Under the pieces are notes generated by a model. That model saw only the letters and a program-made list of their open reading frames with translations, ran no database searches and was not told where the DNA came from. Position numbers and translations under genes: made by a program. Below, piece by piece: positions 1 through 9,808 of a DNA stretch of 64,000 nt. The stretch is from Bdellovibrio sp. ZAP7 (lineage in GTDB: Bacteria > Bdellovibrionota > FAC87 > UBA2466), in contig CAMCTJ010000002.1 in assembly GCA_945878405.1 (NCBI GenBank), positions 129,099 through 193,098 on the forward strand, given 5' to 3'. Every line of letters begins with the position of its first letter. Within the stretch, counting starts at the first letter, position 1.

Positions 1-39
1 TCCGATTAACAGCCCCCCGAAAAGTGCATTTCCGAACAT
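1..39 (-). CDS. N-terminus of an unknown protein, cut by the window edge
   Basis: A minus-strand ATG at 39-37 opens 13 codons (MFGNALFGGLLIG) that run off the left edge. A GGAG ribosome binding site lies six bases upstream of this ATG, which is why the short fragment is called. The residues are hydrophobic and glycine-rich, as in a membrane segment or glycine-zipper protein, but nothing more can be said. It lies downstream of ldhA on the same strand and could be co-transcribed with it. Confidence 0.45.
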   Translation of the reverse strand, partial: MFGNALFGGLLIG

Positions 40-84
40 TCGATTCTCCCGCTTTGGTAATTTATTCCTGTGCAAGAAGTGCGT

Positions 85-1083
85 CTAGGAAAAACTCACT
101 CGATTCTCTAAGGGATTTCCCCTCTCAAAAGCGGTGATATTTGAAAGAGTAGTCTTTGCTATGTTGCTCAGAGCTTCTTGAGTTAAGAAAGCTTGATGAG
201 AAGTAATGATCACATTGGGAAAAGTAAGGAGTCGCGCTAATACGTCGTCCTGAAGCACATCGCCGGAATGGTCTTGAAAAAATACTTGCTCTTCTTCCTC
301 GTAGACATCAAGCCCCGCGCCTCCTAAGTGACCCTTTTTTAAACTTTGAATGAGATCCCGAGTGTTTACGAGGCCCCCCCGGCCAGTGTTAATCAACAAA
401 ACCCCTTTTTTCATTTTGGAGAGTGAATCTTTATTGATGAGGTATCGAGTGCGGTCATTGAGAGGAACGTGGAGCGAAATGATGTCAGAATGTTGGTAAA
501 GGGCATCAAGATCAGAGTAGCGAGCTCCCAATCGTTTCGCCAAATCAAGATCGGGATTGGTATCATGAAGAAGAACGTCACATCCAAAACCTGTCATGAT
601 TTTGGCAAAAACTGCTCCAATTCTTCCCGAACCGATCACCCCGACAGTTTTTCCGTGTAGATCCATTCCCACAAGACCATCCAAGGAAAAATTAAGCTCT
701 CGGACGCGCATATAGCTTCGATGGATTTTCCGATTGAGAGTGAGGATTAAAGCAACGGCATGTTCTGCTACGGCGTAGGGTGAATACTCAGGAACTCGCA
801 CAACTACCAATCCTAACTCTTGAGCTGCTTTTAAATCGACATGGTTGAAACCAGCGCTTCTAAGGGCGATTAATTTCACTCCGGCTTTACTTAATAAAAC
901 CAGACTCTCTCGGTCCAGCTTGTCGTTTACGAAAGCGCACACACAAGGAAACTGATCCGCGAGTACGGCGGTTTCTTTAGAGAGCCTTTCTTCGAAAAAA
1001 ACCAAATCGTGATGAAATGCCTCATTTTCTGTCTCAAAAATGGGGCGTTCAAATTTATGTGTGTCAAAAAAAGCTACTTTCAC
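85..1083 (-). CDS. ldhA: D-lactate dehydrogenase (NAD-dependent, LdhA type)
   Basis: Cytoplasmic NADH-dependent reduction of pyruvate to D-lactate, a fermentative redox outlet. The 332 residues match the length of E. coli LdhA. Visible are the Rossmann motif VIGSGRIG (about 149-156), the catalytic Arg235 in NTGRGG, Glu264 in DVYEEEE and His296 in TSHQAFLT, which is the Arg/Glu/His set of the D-2-hydroxyacid dehydrogenase family. The LFF/FFQD region and HQAFLT are typical of the LdhA branch rather than of phosphoglycerate or glyoxylate enzymes. It is divergent from the universal-stress gene at 1180, with about 96 bases between them, so a shared stress or low-oxygen control is conceivable but not shown. 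Confidence 0.9.
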   Translation of the reverse strand: MKVAFFDTHKFERPIFETENEAFHHDLVFFEERLSKETAVLADQFPCVCAFVNDKLDRESLVLLSKAGVKLIALRSAGFNHVDLKAAQELGLVVVRVPEYSPYAVAEHAVALILTLNRKIHRSYMRVRELNFSLDGLVGMDLHGKTVGVIGSGRIGAVFAKIMTGFGCDVLLHDTNPDLDLAKRLGARYSDLDALYQHSDIISLHVPLNDRTRYLINKDSLSKMKKGVLLINTGRGGLVNTRDLIQSLKKGHLGGAGLDVYEEEEQVFFQDHSGDVLQDDVLARLLTFPNVIITSHQAFLTQEALSNIAKTTLSNITAFERGNPLENRVSFS

Positions 1084-1179
1084 AAAAAATCCTCTAAAGT
1101 TCTCATACCGCGGTTCCTTTTCTATTGGCGAGTAAAATGTGAAGGGTTAGATTCGAAATGACAAATGAGGAGTAAGCCA

Positions 1180-2097
1180 ATGAAAAGAAAAGTTCACAAT
1201 CAATTGCGAGTGCTCTGGGCTATTGATCTTCTTGCAGCAGACAAAAAAGTGAGGGCTTCAGCTGAGTCCCTATTAAAAGTGTTTTCCAAGCTGACTTCAT
1301 TGGAAATTCACCCAAGCTATATCGTCCGCTTTTCCGAACAAGCCCAGCCTTTATCTCAAGGGCAAGAGAGAAAGATCTTGATCGCAAACGTGCGAGAAGC
1401 GATGAAAAAATGGTTATCAGGGGTAAAGCTACAACTGGAAGAACCCAGAGCGGTTCTCCAAAAGGGAGTTTACTTACGATCCGACGTAGATGCTTTGGTG
1501 TCAGAGGCAAAAAAAGCAAAAGTCGATTTCATTTTAGTGAATACGCATGCGAGAAAGGGCTTCTCTCGATTTTGGATGGGAAGCTTCGCTGAAAACTTAA
1601 TGTATCAATCAACCATACCTGTTTTGTTTTTAAATCCTTCTTCGAAACCAGTCTCAGGGATCAAGACGATTCTTTTTCCAACCAATTTGTCACCGGATTC
1701 TCATAAGGCAATGCGTAAAGTGGGTGAAATGGCGAATCGTCTAAGAGTAGAACTAGTTCTCTATTATAACGTGGAGTACTTTGCGGCGACTACGGGCCTA
1801 GCTCTTTCGGAAATGATGGTCTTGACGGAGAACATTGAGAAGAATGTCGAAGAAAGGAAAAAGACTCTTGAGAAGTGGGCGAACCAGATGAAAAAAGAGT
1901 ATGGAATTAAAGTAAAAACCATCATAGACGATTCTGATGTTCGAGTTTCTCACGGTATTATCAAAGCATCCCAGCGGCTTCCCGCTTGTATGATTGCGAT
2001 GGCTTCTCAAACTGGCCCTGTATTGTCGGTTTTGGTAGGGAGCACCACTCGGCGAGTGGTGAGAGAAGCTGGAGTACCGGTTTTGGCACTCAGATAG
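1180..2097 (+). CDS. Tandem universal stress protein (two UspA domains)
   Basis: About 305 residues carrying two UspA-like alpha/beta domains (roughly 8-155 and 160-305). The second ends in the nucleotide-binding-like stretch VGSTTRRVVREAGVPVL. The first has the parallel MGSFAENLMYQSTIPVL, with fewer of the canonical glycines. Such proteins bind ATP or act as stress regulators in the cytoplasm; the specific role here is unknown. The ATG at 1180 is preferred over the in-frame ATG at 1165 because AGGAG sits seven bases before it. It is divergent from ldhA. Its stop codon directly abuts the stop of the convergent gene at 2098. Confidence 0.82.
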   Translation: MKRKVHNQLRVLWAIDLLAADKKVRASAESLLKVFSKLTSLEIHPSYIVRFSEQAQPLSQGQERKILIANVREAMKKWLSGVKLQLEEPRAVLQKGVYLRSDVDALVSEAKKAKVDFILVNTHARKGFSRFWMGSFAENLMYQSTIPVLFLNPSSKPVSGIKTILFPTNLSPDSHKAMRKVGEMANRLRVELVLYYNVEYFAATTGLALSEMMVLTENIEKNVEERKKTLEKWANQMKKEYGIKVKTIIDDSDVRVSHGIIKASQRLPACMIAMASQTGPVLSVLVGSTTRRVVREAGVPVLALR

Positions 2098-3045
2098 TTA
2101 CTTAAAAGGAGTCCATCCCAGAGAGTGATAGGTTTTCACACTCTGATTGTTTTTACCTGGCCAATCCGGAAAACAGGCATCGATGATTCTTGCATCCATG
2201 ATGTGGTGGACGATTGATTCTTTTATCTCACGAGCAGATCTTTTAGTTTTTGCCATTTCTTTTTCCAGATCTTCCACTTTCAGCTCTCTTGAGTGTTCTT
2301 CCAATGTTAAAAAGTGTTTTTCTGCAGCTTCTTCAACGGAGTGACTTCTGAAAACTGTATCCGGTGTTCCAGCAGAGGGCCCCTCAGTGATTAATTTACT
2401 TTCAGAATCATAGCAACACTGTTGAGAAGGTATTTTGTCTATCAACATTTCAGCGATCTTGGGATCAAGGCCCTTGAACCATTCTTGTCCAATGCACTGC
2501 CAGACCGTTTTCTTGGGTTCACATTTTTCAGGGCGGCTAGCCCCCAATCGCATGCACTTGTAAGCACCTGGATGATAATTTGCTGTGCCCCATTTGTTAT
2601 CTTTTACCCAAGGAGGACTTTTTGGCGCTTTGGGGGGGCAGCTAGGCACATAAGAAGTCCAATTTTTTCGGTCGATGGGATCTCCTGGAAGGCCTGCACA
2701 TTTGAGACCGGTAAAGTAGTAAGCAAGAGACTTTTTTCCTTCAGCTGTTTGGGTCAAATTAGCTAGGGTGTTTAACTGATCAAAACTCACGCTGTTTCGA
2801 GCCGCATAGAACTGGATAAAATATTCCAAGGTTTTTCTGAGGGTGAAGCCCGGACCATAAACGACCGGGGGAATTTTACAGTTTAATTTAGCTACTAAAT
2901 CTTCAATATGGTTCTTACACGTTTCAAAAGTAGCAAAATGATCAGATTCTTGCGGTCTCGAAACTTGAGAATCACTGTGTTTGGGTTCGGAAGTACCCAA
3001 GAGAGAAAAAAAGAGCAGGAGCGCAAGGAGTTGGCATTTGGTCAT
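2098..3045 (-). CDS. Unknown secreted Cys-rich protein
   Basis: I do not recognise a family. The protein (about 315 residues from ATG 3045) starts with MTKCQLLALLLFFSLLG, a convincing Sec signal peptide. The mature part holds many cysteines (CKNH, CKIP, LKCAG, SCPP, KCMR, KCEP, WQCIG, QQCCY, ACFPDW), consistent with a disulfide-stabilised periplasmic or extracellular protein. A charged helical stretch follows near the C-terminus. A longer form from TTG 3081 is possible: it has an AGGGA about nine bases upstream, whereas the ATG has no clear ribosome binding site. The gene converges with the universal-stress gene, stop codon against stop codon. Confidence 0.65.
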   Translation of the reverse strand: MTKCQLLALLLFFSLLGTSEPKHSDSQVSRPQESDHFATFETCKNHIEDLVAKLNCKIPPVVYGPGFTLRKTLEYFIQFYAARNSVSFDQLNTLANLTQTAEGKKSLAYYFTGLKCAGLPGDPIDRKNWTSYVPSCPPKAPKSPPWVKDNKWGTANYHPGAYKCMRLGASRPEKCEPKKTVWQCIGQEWFKGLDPKIAEMLIDKIPSQQCCYDSESKLITEGPSAGTPDTVFRSHSVEEAAEKHFLTLEEHSRELKVEDLEKEMAKTKRSAREIKESIVHHIMDARIIDACFPDWPGKNNQSVKTYHSLGWTPFK

Positions 3046-3131
3046 TAGAAGAGGATAAGGGGTATGACTCACCCTGTTCAATACGCGTAGTCCCTAGTCT
3101 CAATTAATAAAAACTATGTTAAAAGAAGGTG

Positions 3132-3686
3132 ATGAAAACTTATTTCTTTTTACTATTTCTGTTGGGGAGCTTTTGTATGGCAGTGGAAGAGCCTAAATTT
3201 GAGATTTTAGAGAGTTTTGGGGATGTGGAGATTCGCCAGTACGGCTCTGTTGTAATCGCTGAGACGGAAGTGGAGGGGGAATTTGGTTCGGCGGGAAATG
3301 AAGGCTTTCGTCGAGCTGCCTCTTATATTTTTGGAGGTAACCAAAAGAACCAAAAAATCAGTATGACTGCTCCCGTTCTTCAAGAAGAAAAGGACGGAAA
3401 AAAACGAGTAGCCTTTGTTATGCCTCAGGACGAAAAGGTTGCAACCTTACCGCAACCCAATGATTCAAGAGTGAAGTTAAAAGAAATTCCCTCCCGAAAA
3501 ATGGCTGTCCTAAAGTATTCCGGAACCTGGTCGGAAGAGCGGTATCGAGAGAAAGTTAAAGACCTTCTGGAAGTATTAAAGAGCAAAAACGTAAAAACTA
3601 AGGGCGAGCCCGTACTCGCTCGATACAATCCGCCCTGGATTCCCTGGTTTCTCAGAAGAAATGAAGTATTGATTGAAATAGAGTAA
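3132..3686 (+). CDS. SOUL family haem-binding-like protein, exported
   Basis: A 184-residue protein with an N-terminal signal peptide (hydrophobic FFLLFLLGSFCMA) and a SOUL/HBP domain. Recognisable blocks are FEILESFGDVEIRQY near the mature N-terminus, KISMTAPV in the middle and the C-terminal RYNPPW followed by RRNEVLIEI. Family members bind haem or tetrapyrroles in eukaryotes; the bacterial role is uncertain. The exported location suggests a periplasmic or extracytoplasmic role. ATG 3132 is chosen over GTG 3129, although the GAAGG upstream lies unusually close to either. It converges on the small gene at 3703 through a shared hairpin. Confidence 0.8.
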   Translation: MKTYFFLLFLLGSFCMAVEEPKFEILESFGDVEIRQYGSVVIAETEVEGEFGSAGNEGFRRAASYIFGGNQKNQKISMTAPVLQEEKDGKKRVAFVMPQDEKVATLPQPNDSRVKLKEIPSRKMAVLKYSGTWSEERYREKVKDLLEVLKSKNVKTKGEPVLARYNPPWIPWFLRRNEVLIEIE

Positions 3687-3706
3687 TCGAACTATTTTTC
3701 GATTAC
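3683..3706. terminator. Symmetric hairpin holding both convergent stop codons
   Basis: A perfect 9-bp inverted repeat (GTAATCGAA, six-base loop, TTCGATTAC) spans the ends of the convergent genes at 3132-3686 and 3703-3993. The TAA stop of each gene lies inside one arm. It is placed like a bidirectional terminator but has no clear T-tract on either side, so termination activity is an inference. Confidence 0.5.
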
Positions 3707-3993
3707 GGGAATTGCTGGATAACGTTTTGCGCTATTTCCAAGGAGTTTGGACAAGATTCGCCGTACATCAATTGCCACAGCCGTTCGATTTCTTCTTTTA
3801 GTCCTTGTAGCGAGAGAGCATTTCCAGCTTCGCGGTGCTTTAAAACATAAGCCGCGATTCGAGCTGCTTCTGGCTCATACTCATCCTCAGGGGCGCCATG
3901 AGGTTTTCCGGGTTGCACCTTCATAGGATCCCAGAAAGAGATGATCTTCATGATCTTTGTTTTTGTCTCTGCAAACTCTGGATGTGCAGCCAT
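3703..3993 (-). CDS. Small acidic protein, DUF1871-like
   Basis: A 96-residue soluble protein without signal peptide. The central part, with FWDPMKV followed by DEYEPEAARIAAYVL and a helical C-terminus, resembles the small DUF1871 family of Firmicutes (a WDP motif followed by an acidic YxxE region). That link is by eye only. The start is well supported by AGGGG five bases upstream of ATG. It lies downstream of the ABC ATPase gene on the same strand with a 126-base gap and no visible terminator. Function unknown. Confidence 0.7.
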   Translation of the reverse strand: MAAHPEFAETKTKIMKIISFWDPMKVQPGKPHGAPEDEYEPEAARIAAYVLKHREAGNALSLQGLKEEIERLWQLMYGESCPNSLEIAQNVIQQFP

Positions 3994-4119
3994 GTTGACC
4001 CCTTGTTTCTTACACGATGTAGAAAAATGTTAACCCGTTCGAATAGATAAAAAAAGAAAAATTCTGAAAATATTGAACTTTTTTTGATTGTACGCGGCGC
4101 GTAACTTTGTTTTTCGATA

Positions 4120-5439
4120 TTAGGTGGTCTCTTGTCCCACATCCAAGTAGAGCTCTTTAGTATCGTCGTTGTATCCAAAATACTCAGCAAATCGTCCCCA
4201 GGTGATAAGCGAAGAAAGAAGGTCATTGGGGTTTTCGTTGGGAAGCCACTCAGTGAGTTTCTCGATTACTAAATCAACTGGAAGCCGCAAAGTGGGGCTT
4301 TGACGCAAGAGTTGGGCGACCTCGTTCACCAGGGAGAGCTCCCCATAGAGCTCATGCAACATCCTCTTTTGAACATTGATATCCCCCTCAACCAGATGTC
4401 TTCCCAAATCGGTCAGAATAACTTTTTGTTTAGGGGTGTCCACGAGTTCCAAAATTTCCGCTGCCTTTACTAGAAAGAGCGTATAGCCGAAGTCTTTCTC
4501 AATCTGGTGCCCTAATTTGAAAATATCGGCCGTTCCGCCATTCGCATGAATGGTCTCTAAAAGACCAATCACTTCCGATACCGAAACATTGGGAAGCACT
4601 CGTAAAGTTGCTTCTCTTGTCGCTGTCTCCGTGTTTCCCAGGCCTGCTTCCACTTTGGGAACGTCGGGCATCAGGGTTTCAGTAACAAGCGAGTGAACCC
4701 GATCCACCATTTGAGAAAATGCCGGAGAGCTATCATTTCGAGGATACGGCAAATCATTAATGACTTGTCCTCGGATATGTCCAGGATTTACTCCCATGAC
4801 CAAAATCCGATGTGCCATATTTACAGCTTCGTGAATGTGGTGAGTAACCACAAGCACTCCTCGCGTGGCTGTTTGCTGGCTTTGAAAAATTTCTACAATT
4901 TCATTTCGAAGAGAATCCGCAGTCAAAATATCCAGTGCACTAAAGGGTTCGTCTAAGAGCAGAACGGACCGTTCCATCACCAAAGCTCGAGCAATTCCCA
5001 CTCTCTGCTTCATCCCACCTGAGAGTTCTCTGGGGTAGGCTTCTTCAAAACCTTCAAGCCCGACCATATCGATAACTTTTTTAACGCGCTTTTTTACTTC
5101 CTCTGAGTGAAGATTTAAGGGCTCAAGAGCCAAGGCAATGTTCTCAAAAACAGTTTCCCAAGGAAAAAGAGCAAAAGACTGAAAAACTAAAGCAACATTT
5201 TGATTGGCTCCCCGCGATGGTTTTCCATTTACAAAGACCTCGCCATTGGTCTTTTCCATCAGTCCGGCCATAATTCTTAAGCAAGTAGATTTGCCAGAGC
5301 CTGAGGGCCCCAAGAGAGCCACTATTTCTCCCGGGTAAAGATTCAAATCAATATTGTCTAACACTCGAATCTGGTTACCCGAGTCTAAAGTAAAAGTTTT
5401 AGAAACCTTCTTTAGTTCAATCAATGAGGTTTCCGGCAT
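4120..5439 (-). CDS. ABC importer ATPase with C-terminal AAA-associated domain
   Basis: ATP-binding subunit of a nitrate/sulfonate/taurine-type (SsuB/TauB/NrtD-like) importer. The ATPase domain (about 1-255) shows Walker [10 protein letters not shown] at 44-52, Q-loop Q87, signature LSGGMKQR at 139-146, Walker [12 protein letters not shown] at 160-170 and switch His200. The extra 180 residues after it look like the AAA-associated C-terminal domain (PF09821 type), a winged-helix-like region probably used for regulation. GGAG precedes the ATG at a normal distance. The gene follows the permease at 5450 by ten bases, so the two form an operon. No substrate-binding protein gene is nearby, so the substrate cannot be named. 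Confidence 0.88.
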   Translation of the reverse strand: MPETSLIELKKVSKTFTLDSGNQIRVLDNIDLNLYPGEIVALLGPSGSGKSTCLRIMAGLMEKTNGEVFVNGKPSRGANQNVALVFQSFALFPWETVFENIALALEPLNLHSEEVKKRVKKVIDMVGLEGFEEAYPRELSGGMKQRVGIARALVMERSVLLLDEPFSALDILTADSLRNEIVEIFQSQQTATRGVLVVTHHIHEAVNMAHRILVMGVNPGHIRGQVINDLPYPRNDSSPAFSQMVDRVHSLVTETLMPDVPKVEAGLGNTETATREATLRVLPNVSVSEVIGLLETIHANGGTADIFKLGHQIEKDFGYTLFLVKAAEILELVDTPKQKVILTDLGRHLVEGDINVQKRMLHELYGELSLVNEVAQLLRQSPTLRLPVDLVIEKLTEWLPNENPNDLLSSLITWGRFAEYFGYNDDTKELYLDVGQETT

Positions 5440-5449
5440 AAGTTTCTCC

Positions 5450-7192
5450 TCAGTACAAATCTAGTCGGTACCGTGTCTGGGCTAAATGATAAACCTTTGC
5501 CCAAAGAGTTCTATTTAAAACAACCACAGCAGCAACCATGACCATAAGACTCGCTGCGAGCAAATTAAAGTTTTTTGAGAAAGCGGCTTGGCTAATAACT
5601 GATCCTAACCCTCGAGTGCTCATGAGCTTCCCTTCGTAGTAAAGGTATTCCGCCACGATGCTAGCGTTCCAAGCTCCACCCGCTGCTGCAACCCAACCCG
5701 ACACCAAAGAAGGGAAAATGCTTGGTAAATAGAGCTTAACCCACCTTTTCCTACGGCTCGATCCAATCACTCTCATAGCTTCGTCTAACTCTTGGGGAAT
5801 TCTCATTGCTCCCGCTAACACGTTAAACAAAATGTACCATTGGATCCCTAAAAGCAGGAGGAGCATAGAACCTACTGAAAAAGGAATCTTGAGCCACAGA
5901 AAAAGACCCAGAGCAAGCGGGTAGAGCATGGGTGCTGGAAATGAAGCCAAGATCTGAATAATGGGTTGTGCTACCCGAAGCCTTTTACCGTTAGTCCCGA
6001 TCCAAAGAGCGGTGGGGACGGCCCAAGCTGTACCCAACAAAATGGCGCCAAAAACTCGAAGAAAAGTAAAAAGAGTGCCTTCTAAAACGAGTTCCCATTC
6101 ATCTGCAGGGACGGCTACCAGCTGGCCCACCAATTTACCGGTTCCAAAAATCAAAAGCAGGAGAAAAAACAGAATAATGGCTGCGGTTATTATTTTTGAA
6201 ATCAACCTATTTTGAAAAAACTTTAAAAAGTTAATTTTGAGAATCCATGGGGTCTGTCGATTGTTAGAGACTAATTCAGTTTCAATAAACTTTCTTCTTA
6301 GGGCCCTCCGTCTCAAGTAAAGAGTAAACCAGTTCAAGATTGCAGAGTCGCGAAGTAAGTTGTTCATCAAGGGTTCTGAGGCCGTGAGTCCCGGAATGTC
6401 TTCTAATCTAAACTGGTGAGCCCAAGCTAAAATGGGTCTCCAAATGAGCATATCCATCACAATGATGAGTCCCGCCATCGAGCTAATTCCCAAAAGAATT
6501 GAAGACAAATCATTGTTTTGAATCGCGACTGCCATATAGGCCCCTAGCCCAGGCAGTCTGTAGTTTTGGCTTCCTAAAGTGAATGCTTCGCAAACCATGA
6601 GAAAGAACCAACCACCCGATAGGGACATGAGGCAGTTCCAAATAAGGTTGGTCATCGCAAATGGCACTTCTACTTTCCAAAGTTTCTCCCAGGAATTAAG
6701 GCCCACCAAATTTGAGACCTCCTCAAAATCACTCGGGAGTGATTTTATCGATGCATAAAAGCTAAAGGTCATGTTCCAAACCTGACCCGTAAAAATCATG
6801 ATGATGGAAGCAAGCTCAAGCCCGACATTCGTTGTGGGAAAAATAGCCACTAACGCGAGAACAAGACCCGGGAGAAACCCAAGCACAGGGATGCTTTGTA
6901 AAATATCTAGAAGGGGAATGATGATTTTTTCAGCTCTAGAAGATTTAGCGGCCCAGTAACCGACAACGAAAGTAAAAAGCAATGAAATAATAAAAGCACT
7001 CAGTCCCCGTAAAGCAGAAAAGAGGGCATATTTTGGAATTGAGGAAACGGACAAATCAATTTCGATTGAGGGATTAAAATCCGACTGCCACTCTTGTCCA
7101 AAGGCGATGAGGGCATAGACGAGCGCTCCCAATAGGGCCAAAACCAGCAGATCTGAAGGTAAAGACCGGTATTTGATTTGTACTTTTTGCAT
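5450..7192 (-). CDS. Fused double ABC permease
   Basis: A 580-residue integral membrane protein made of two binding-protein-dependent transport permease domains (about 60-265 and 365-570). Each has its own EAA loop: [21 protein letters not shown] in the first half and [20 protein letters not shown] in the second. One polypeptide therefore probably supplies both membrane halves of the importer whose ATPase is the next gene. AAGGA lies just upstream of the ATG. Fused permeases of this kind are known to accompany ATPases with the AAA-associated domain. Assignment to nitrate, sulfonate or bicarbonate transport would be a guess. Confidence 0.86.
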   Translation of the reverse strand: MQKVQIKYRSLPSDLLVLALLGALVYALIAFGQEWQSDFNPSIEIDLSVSSIPKYALFSALRGLSAFIISLLFTFVVGYWAAKSSRAEKIIIPLLDILQSIPVLGFLPGLVLALVAIFPTTNVGLELASIIMIFTGQVWNMTFSFYASIKSLPSDFEEVSNLVGLNSWEKLWKVEVPFAMTNLIWNCLMSLSGGWFFLMVCEAFTLGSQNYRLPGLGAYMAVAIQNNDLSSILLGISSMAGLIIVMDMLIWRPILAWAHQFRLEDIPGLTASEPLMNNLLRDSAILNWFTLYLRRRALRRKFIETELVSNNRQTPWILKINFLKFFQNRLISKIITAAIILFFLLLLIFGTGKLVGQLVAVPADEWELVLEGTLFTFLRVFGAILLGTAWAVPTALWIGTNGKRLRVAQPIIQILASFPAPMLYPLALGLFLWLKIPFSVGSMLLLLLGIQWYILFNVLAGAMRIPQELDEAMRVIGSSRRKRWVKLYLPSIFPSLVSGWVAAAGGAWNASIVAEYLYYEGKLMSTRGLGSVISQAAFSKNFNLLAASLMVMVAAVVVLNRTLWAKVYHLAQTRYRLDLY

Positions 7193-7212
7193 AGATCCTT
7201 CAAAGAATCATA

Positions 7213-8778
7213 CTAGGTTTTTTTATAAACTTCAGTACCTGCAAAGAAAGTTTCCAAGACTTCTTGTTTTAAGATTTCCTCTGGCCGAAGTTCTAGCAAA
7301 TTGCTCTCGACCAAAATAAAGTCAGCCCATTTGCCCGGCTCAAGACTTCCTAAAGAATTCTCCTGAAAGGAAGAGTAAGCGGCCCCTTGCGTAAAAGCAT
7401 CGAAAGCCTCAGAGAGTGAAATGCTTTCTTCGGGGACAAACGTCCTCGTAATCGATGAAAACAGGCCGGGCCAAGGGGTGAATGCTTCAATCGGGGAATC
7501 GGTACCAAAAGCGAGAGGTGCTTTTGCCTTTAAAAGAGAGCGCCAAGGGTAAGCGGTTTGAGCCCTTTTTTTTCCGATGCGTTCTATGACCCAGGGACTG
7601 TCCGATGAGCAGTGAACCGGTTGCATCGAAGCAATGATTCTTAATTTTCCCATTTTCTGGATGAGGCCATCGGTCAGAATCTGAGCATGTTCAATTCGGG
7701 GTCGTTTTAGCGCCGTGTTCTTTCCCCAGAGTTTTTCAAAAAGAGAAACTGCCATTTCATTTGCTCGACTTCCAATGGCGTGAACAGCCACCTGGAATCC
7801 CTGACTATCGATTTTTCGAACAAGGTGTTCCAGTTCCTTTTCTTTCCAAATTTGAATCCCTTTTGTTTCTGGAGCGTCGTCATAAGGCTCCTCAAAAAGA
7901 GCTCCTCGACTCCCCAAAGCACCATCGAGATAAACTTTTACTGTCCTCAAAGTTAACCGAGAATCCAGAAGATTTTTCTGAGGCCCTATCTTTAGAAAAT
8001 GCTCAAGTTCTTCCGGGGTTGACGACGAAGCCATTTCATAAAAGCGAAAGGGAAGATTTTCTTTTTCGATAGTAGCTTTCAAAAGTTCAAATTCTTTTTT
8101 TGTGATCCCGGCATCGTGAATAGAGGTAACCCCTTGACGAAGGGCTTCCTGGACAACGGTCTTTATCTCGTCTTTCATTTCTGTATCTGATGAATCCGGA
8201 ATGAGCCGTTGTAATTTTTCAAGACCTAGGTCAACAACAATTCCTTTGGGAAGCCCTGCAGTTTTGGAAACCTTTAAAAGACCCGACCGAATGAGGCCTA
8301 CTGTGTTTGTCCAGGCGGCATGGCCATCAATTCTAAAAAGAATGATGGGTATTTTTTTTGAAAGAGAATCCAGAAAATCGATTTCAGGAAATTTCTTATT
8401 TGGCCAAAGGTTCTGATCCCAGCCAAAACCAACCAGTAGTTTCGGTTTCTTATCCAAGGCTGTTTTTAAAAGTTCTCGAATTTCTGGGAGCGATTTTCCT
8501 TTGAGATTTAACTGTTTTTTTTCTTTGCCTGTTGAAAATAAGTGCACATGAGAATCAGTAAGAGCTGGAAAAACCCATTTTCCTTTAAGGTCATGCCTTC
8601 GAACTCGTTTTGATACAGGTAGTTGATTTCCGATCTGAATTACTTTTCCGTTTTCTACTAAGAGTTGCGAGAAATAGGTGTTCTTAGAAAAAGTGGGAAC
8701 AATTTTGCCATTAAAAAAGAGAATGGGTTCAGCAAAACTGGTGATACAGGCAAAGAAAGCTAAAAAGTTGAGTTTCAT
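7213..8778 (-). CDS. Exported amidohydrolase (amidohydrolase family 3, YtcJ-like)
   Basis: A metal-dependent amidohydrolase of about 521 residues. The N-terminal metal motif is DSHVHLF. Further ligands appear in HAIGSRANE and RIEHAQIL, with the catalytic Asp in FGTDSPIEAF and the family-typical WADFILVE at the end. The start is taken at ATG 8778 because MKLNFLAFFACITSFA forms a clean signal peptide; the longer frame begins with TTG at 8814. Family members hydrolyse diverse amides and formamides, and the substrate cannot be inferred. It lies just upstream of the permease gene (gap 20 bases) and may be co-transcribed with the transporter. Confidence 0.85.
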   Translation of the reverse strand: MKLNFLAFFACITSFAEPILFFNGKIVPTFSKNTYFSQLLVENGKVIQIGNQLPVSKRVRRHDLKGKWVFPALTDSHVHLFSTGKEKKQLNLKGKSLPEIRELLKTALDKKPKLLVGFGWDQNLWPNKKFPEIDFLDSLSKKIPIILFRIDGHAAWTNTVGLIRSGLLKVSKTAGLPKGIVVDLGLEKLQRLIPDSSDTEMKDEIKTVVQEALRQGVTSIHDAGITKKEFELLKATIEKENLPFRFYEMASSSTPEELEHFLKIGPQKNLLDSRLTLRTVKVYLDGALGSRGALFEEPYDDAPETKGIQIWKEKELEHLVRKIDSQGFQVAVHAIGSRANEMAVSLFEKLWGKNTALKRPRIEHAQILTDGLIQKMGKLRIIASMQPVHCSSDSPWVIERIGKKRAQTAYPWRSLLKAKAPLAFGTDSPIEAFTPWPGLFSSITRTFVPEESISLSEAFDAFTQGAAYSSFQENSLGSLEPGKWADFILVESNLLELRPEEILKQEVLETFFAGTEVYKKT

Positions 8779-8904
8779 CCCCCAGCTATACCCTTTTTGG
8801 GAGCTGGGTGACAAATTTTGTCAGTTTTTTCCTCTCAATAAAAGCCGTGAGGTTCAAAAGCGCTAGGTACCACACTTGCAGAATACAGGGGTGGGGGGAG
8901 GGGC

Positions 8905-9765
8905 ATGCGCCTTTTTTGGGGATTAGTTTGGGGCTCGTTAAGTGTCAGCGCTATGGCCCAGCGACCCCGGCATACGATGCCGGATCTATCAGTTTTGCGT
9001 TCTCAATCTCCAGCCATTTCAGCTCCTCAACCAATCACGGGACTCTTAGAAATTCGCCCGACTTTAGGTACCCGGAAAGGTAATATTGGTACTGAAAACT
9101 TCTATGAGCTGAGCTGGTGGGTTAATCCTAGGGAAAGGCTTTCCTTCGGTGAGAGCGTCTTTACTATCCCTGGTCCTGACAAATCTCAAAGTCTTTCAAT
9201 GGGTGATGGATTTTTACGTTATCAGTGGCGTGAATTTAAGAAAAATGAAGTTACCGGATTAACTGCAACTGCCGATGTCCGAGCCAATTTACCTTTGAGC
9301 AAAGCTTCCAGAGACGCTGGTTTGATCACCGCGATTCGCACCACTTTTACTTTAGCAATGCCTATTACTCCTACGACCCGCTTTGAATTTAGAGAAACTC
9401 CCATTATCTATTTTTTCAAAGGCCCCGGACACGAGGGTTCTTCGGGAGCTGTAGCTCACCCGATCATTGAAAATAGAATTTCAATTGGACCGGTGTTCGC
9501 ATTAAGTCCGACCCTAACTTTGTCGACTCCAATCAATTTTTCGTTAACGAAATATCGTAACTATTCGGCTGGAGCCTCTCACAATAAAGAGCTTTTGCCT
9601 GATTTAGCTTTTAATCCAGAGTTAGATTGGCAAGCCAATAGTCATCTTTACTTAGGACTAGCTTACCGAACCGAAGCTTTTATTATTCGAGATCAAATTG
9701 GGATGGTGTTAAATAACACTGCCGGAAATGGGTCTATCCAATTCGTTTTGGGCCTTAGTTTCTAA
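8905..9765 (+). CDS. Outer-membrane barrel-type protein, paralogue A
   Basis: A 286-residue exported protein: signal peptide with cleavage near VSAMA, then alternating amphipathic strands and a C-terminal phenylalanine (LGLSF), which fits a BAM-assembled beta-barrel. It is clearly related to the protein at 23463-24347. Both contain AG(L/M)ITA(I/L)RT in the middle, an (E)xPII block, then PIIENRI followed by a strand ending in xSxTK. No named family is recognised. A very strong GGGGAGGGG tract precedes the ATG. Role unknown: channel or structural outer-membrane protein. Confidence 0.75.
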   Translation: MRLFWGLVWGSLSVSAMAQRPRHTMPDLSVLRSQSPAISAPQPITGLLEIRPTLGTRKGNIGTENFYELSWWVNPRERLSFGESVFTIPGPDKSQSLSMGDGFLRYQWREFKKNEVTGLTATADVRANLPLSKASRDAGLITAIRTTFTLAMPITPTTRFEFRETPIIYFFKGPGHEGSSGAVAHPIIENRISIGPVFALSPTLTLSTPINFSLTKYRNYSAGASHNKELLPDLAFNPELDWQANSHLYLGLAYRTEAFIIRDQIGMVLNNTAGNGSIQFVLGLSF

Positions 9766-9808
9766 TTCTTGTGCTCCCGTCGTGAGTGCGATAAGACCAG
9801 GCTTAGAC

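Noticed and set aside
1084-1179. FNR-type box between ldhA and the universal-stress gene
   Set aside because: No TTGAT-N4-ATCAA-like sequence could be found in the divergent gap.
9728-9808. N-terminal extension of the SseB-domain protein
   Set aside because: It is the out-of-frame reading of the end of the barrel-protein gene and carries no domain similarity.
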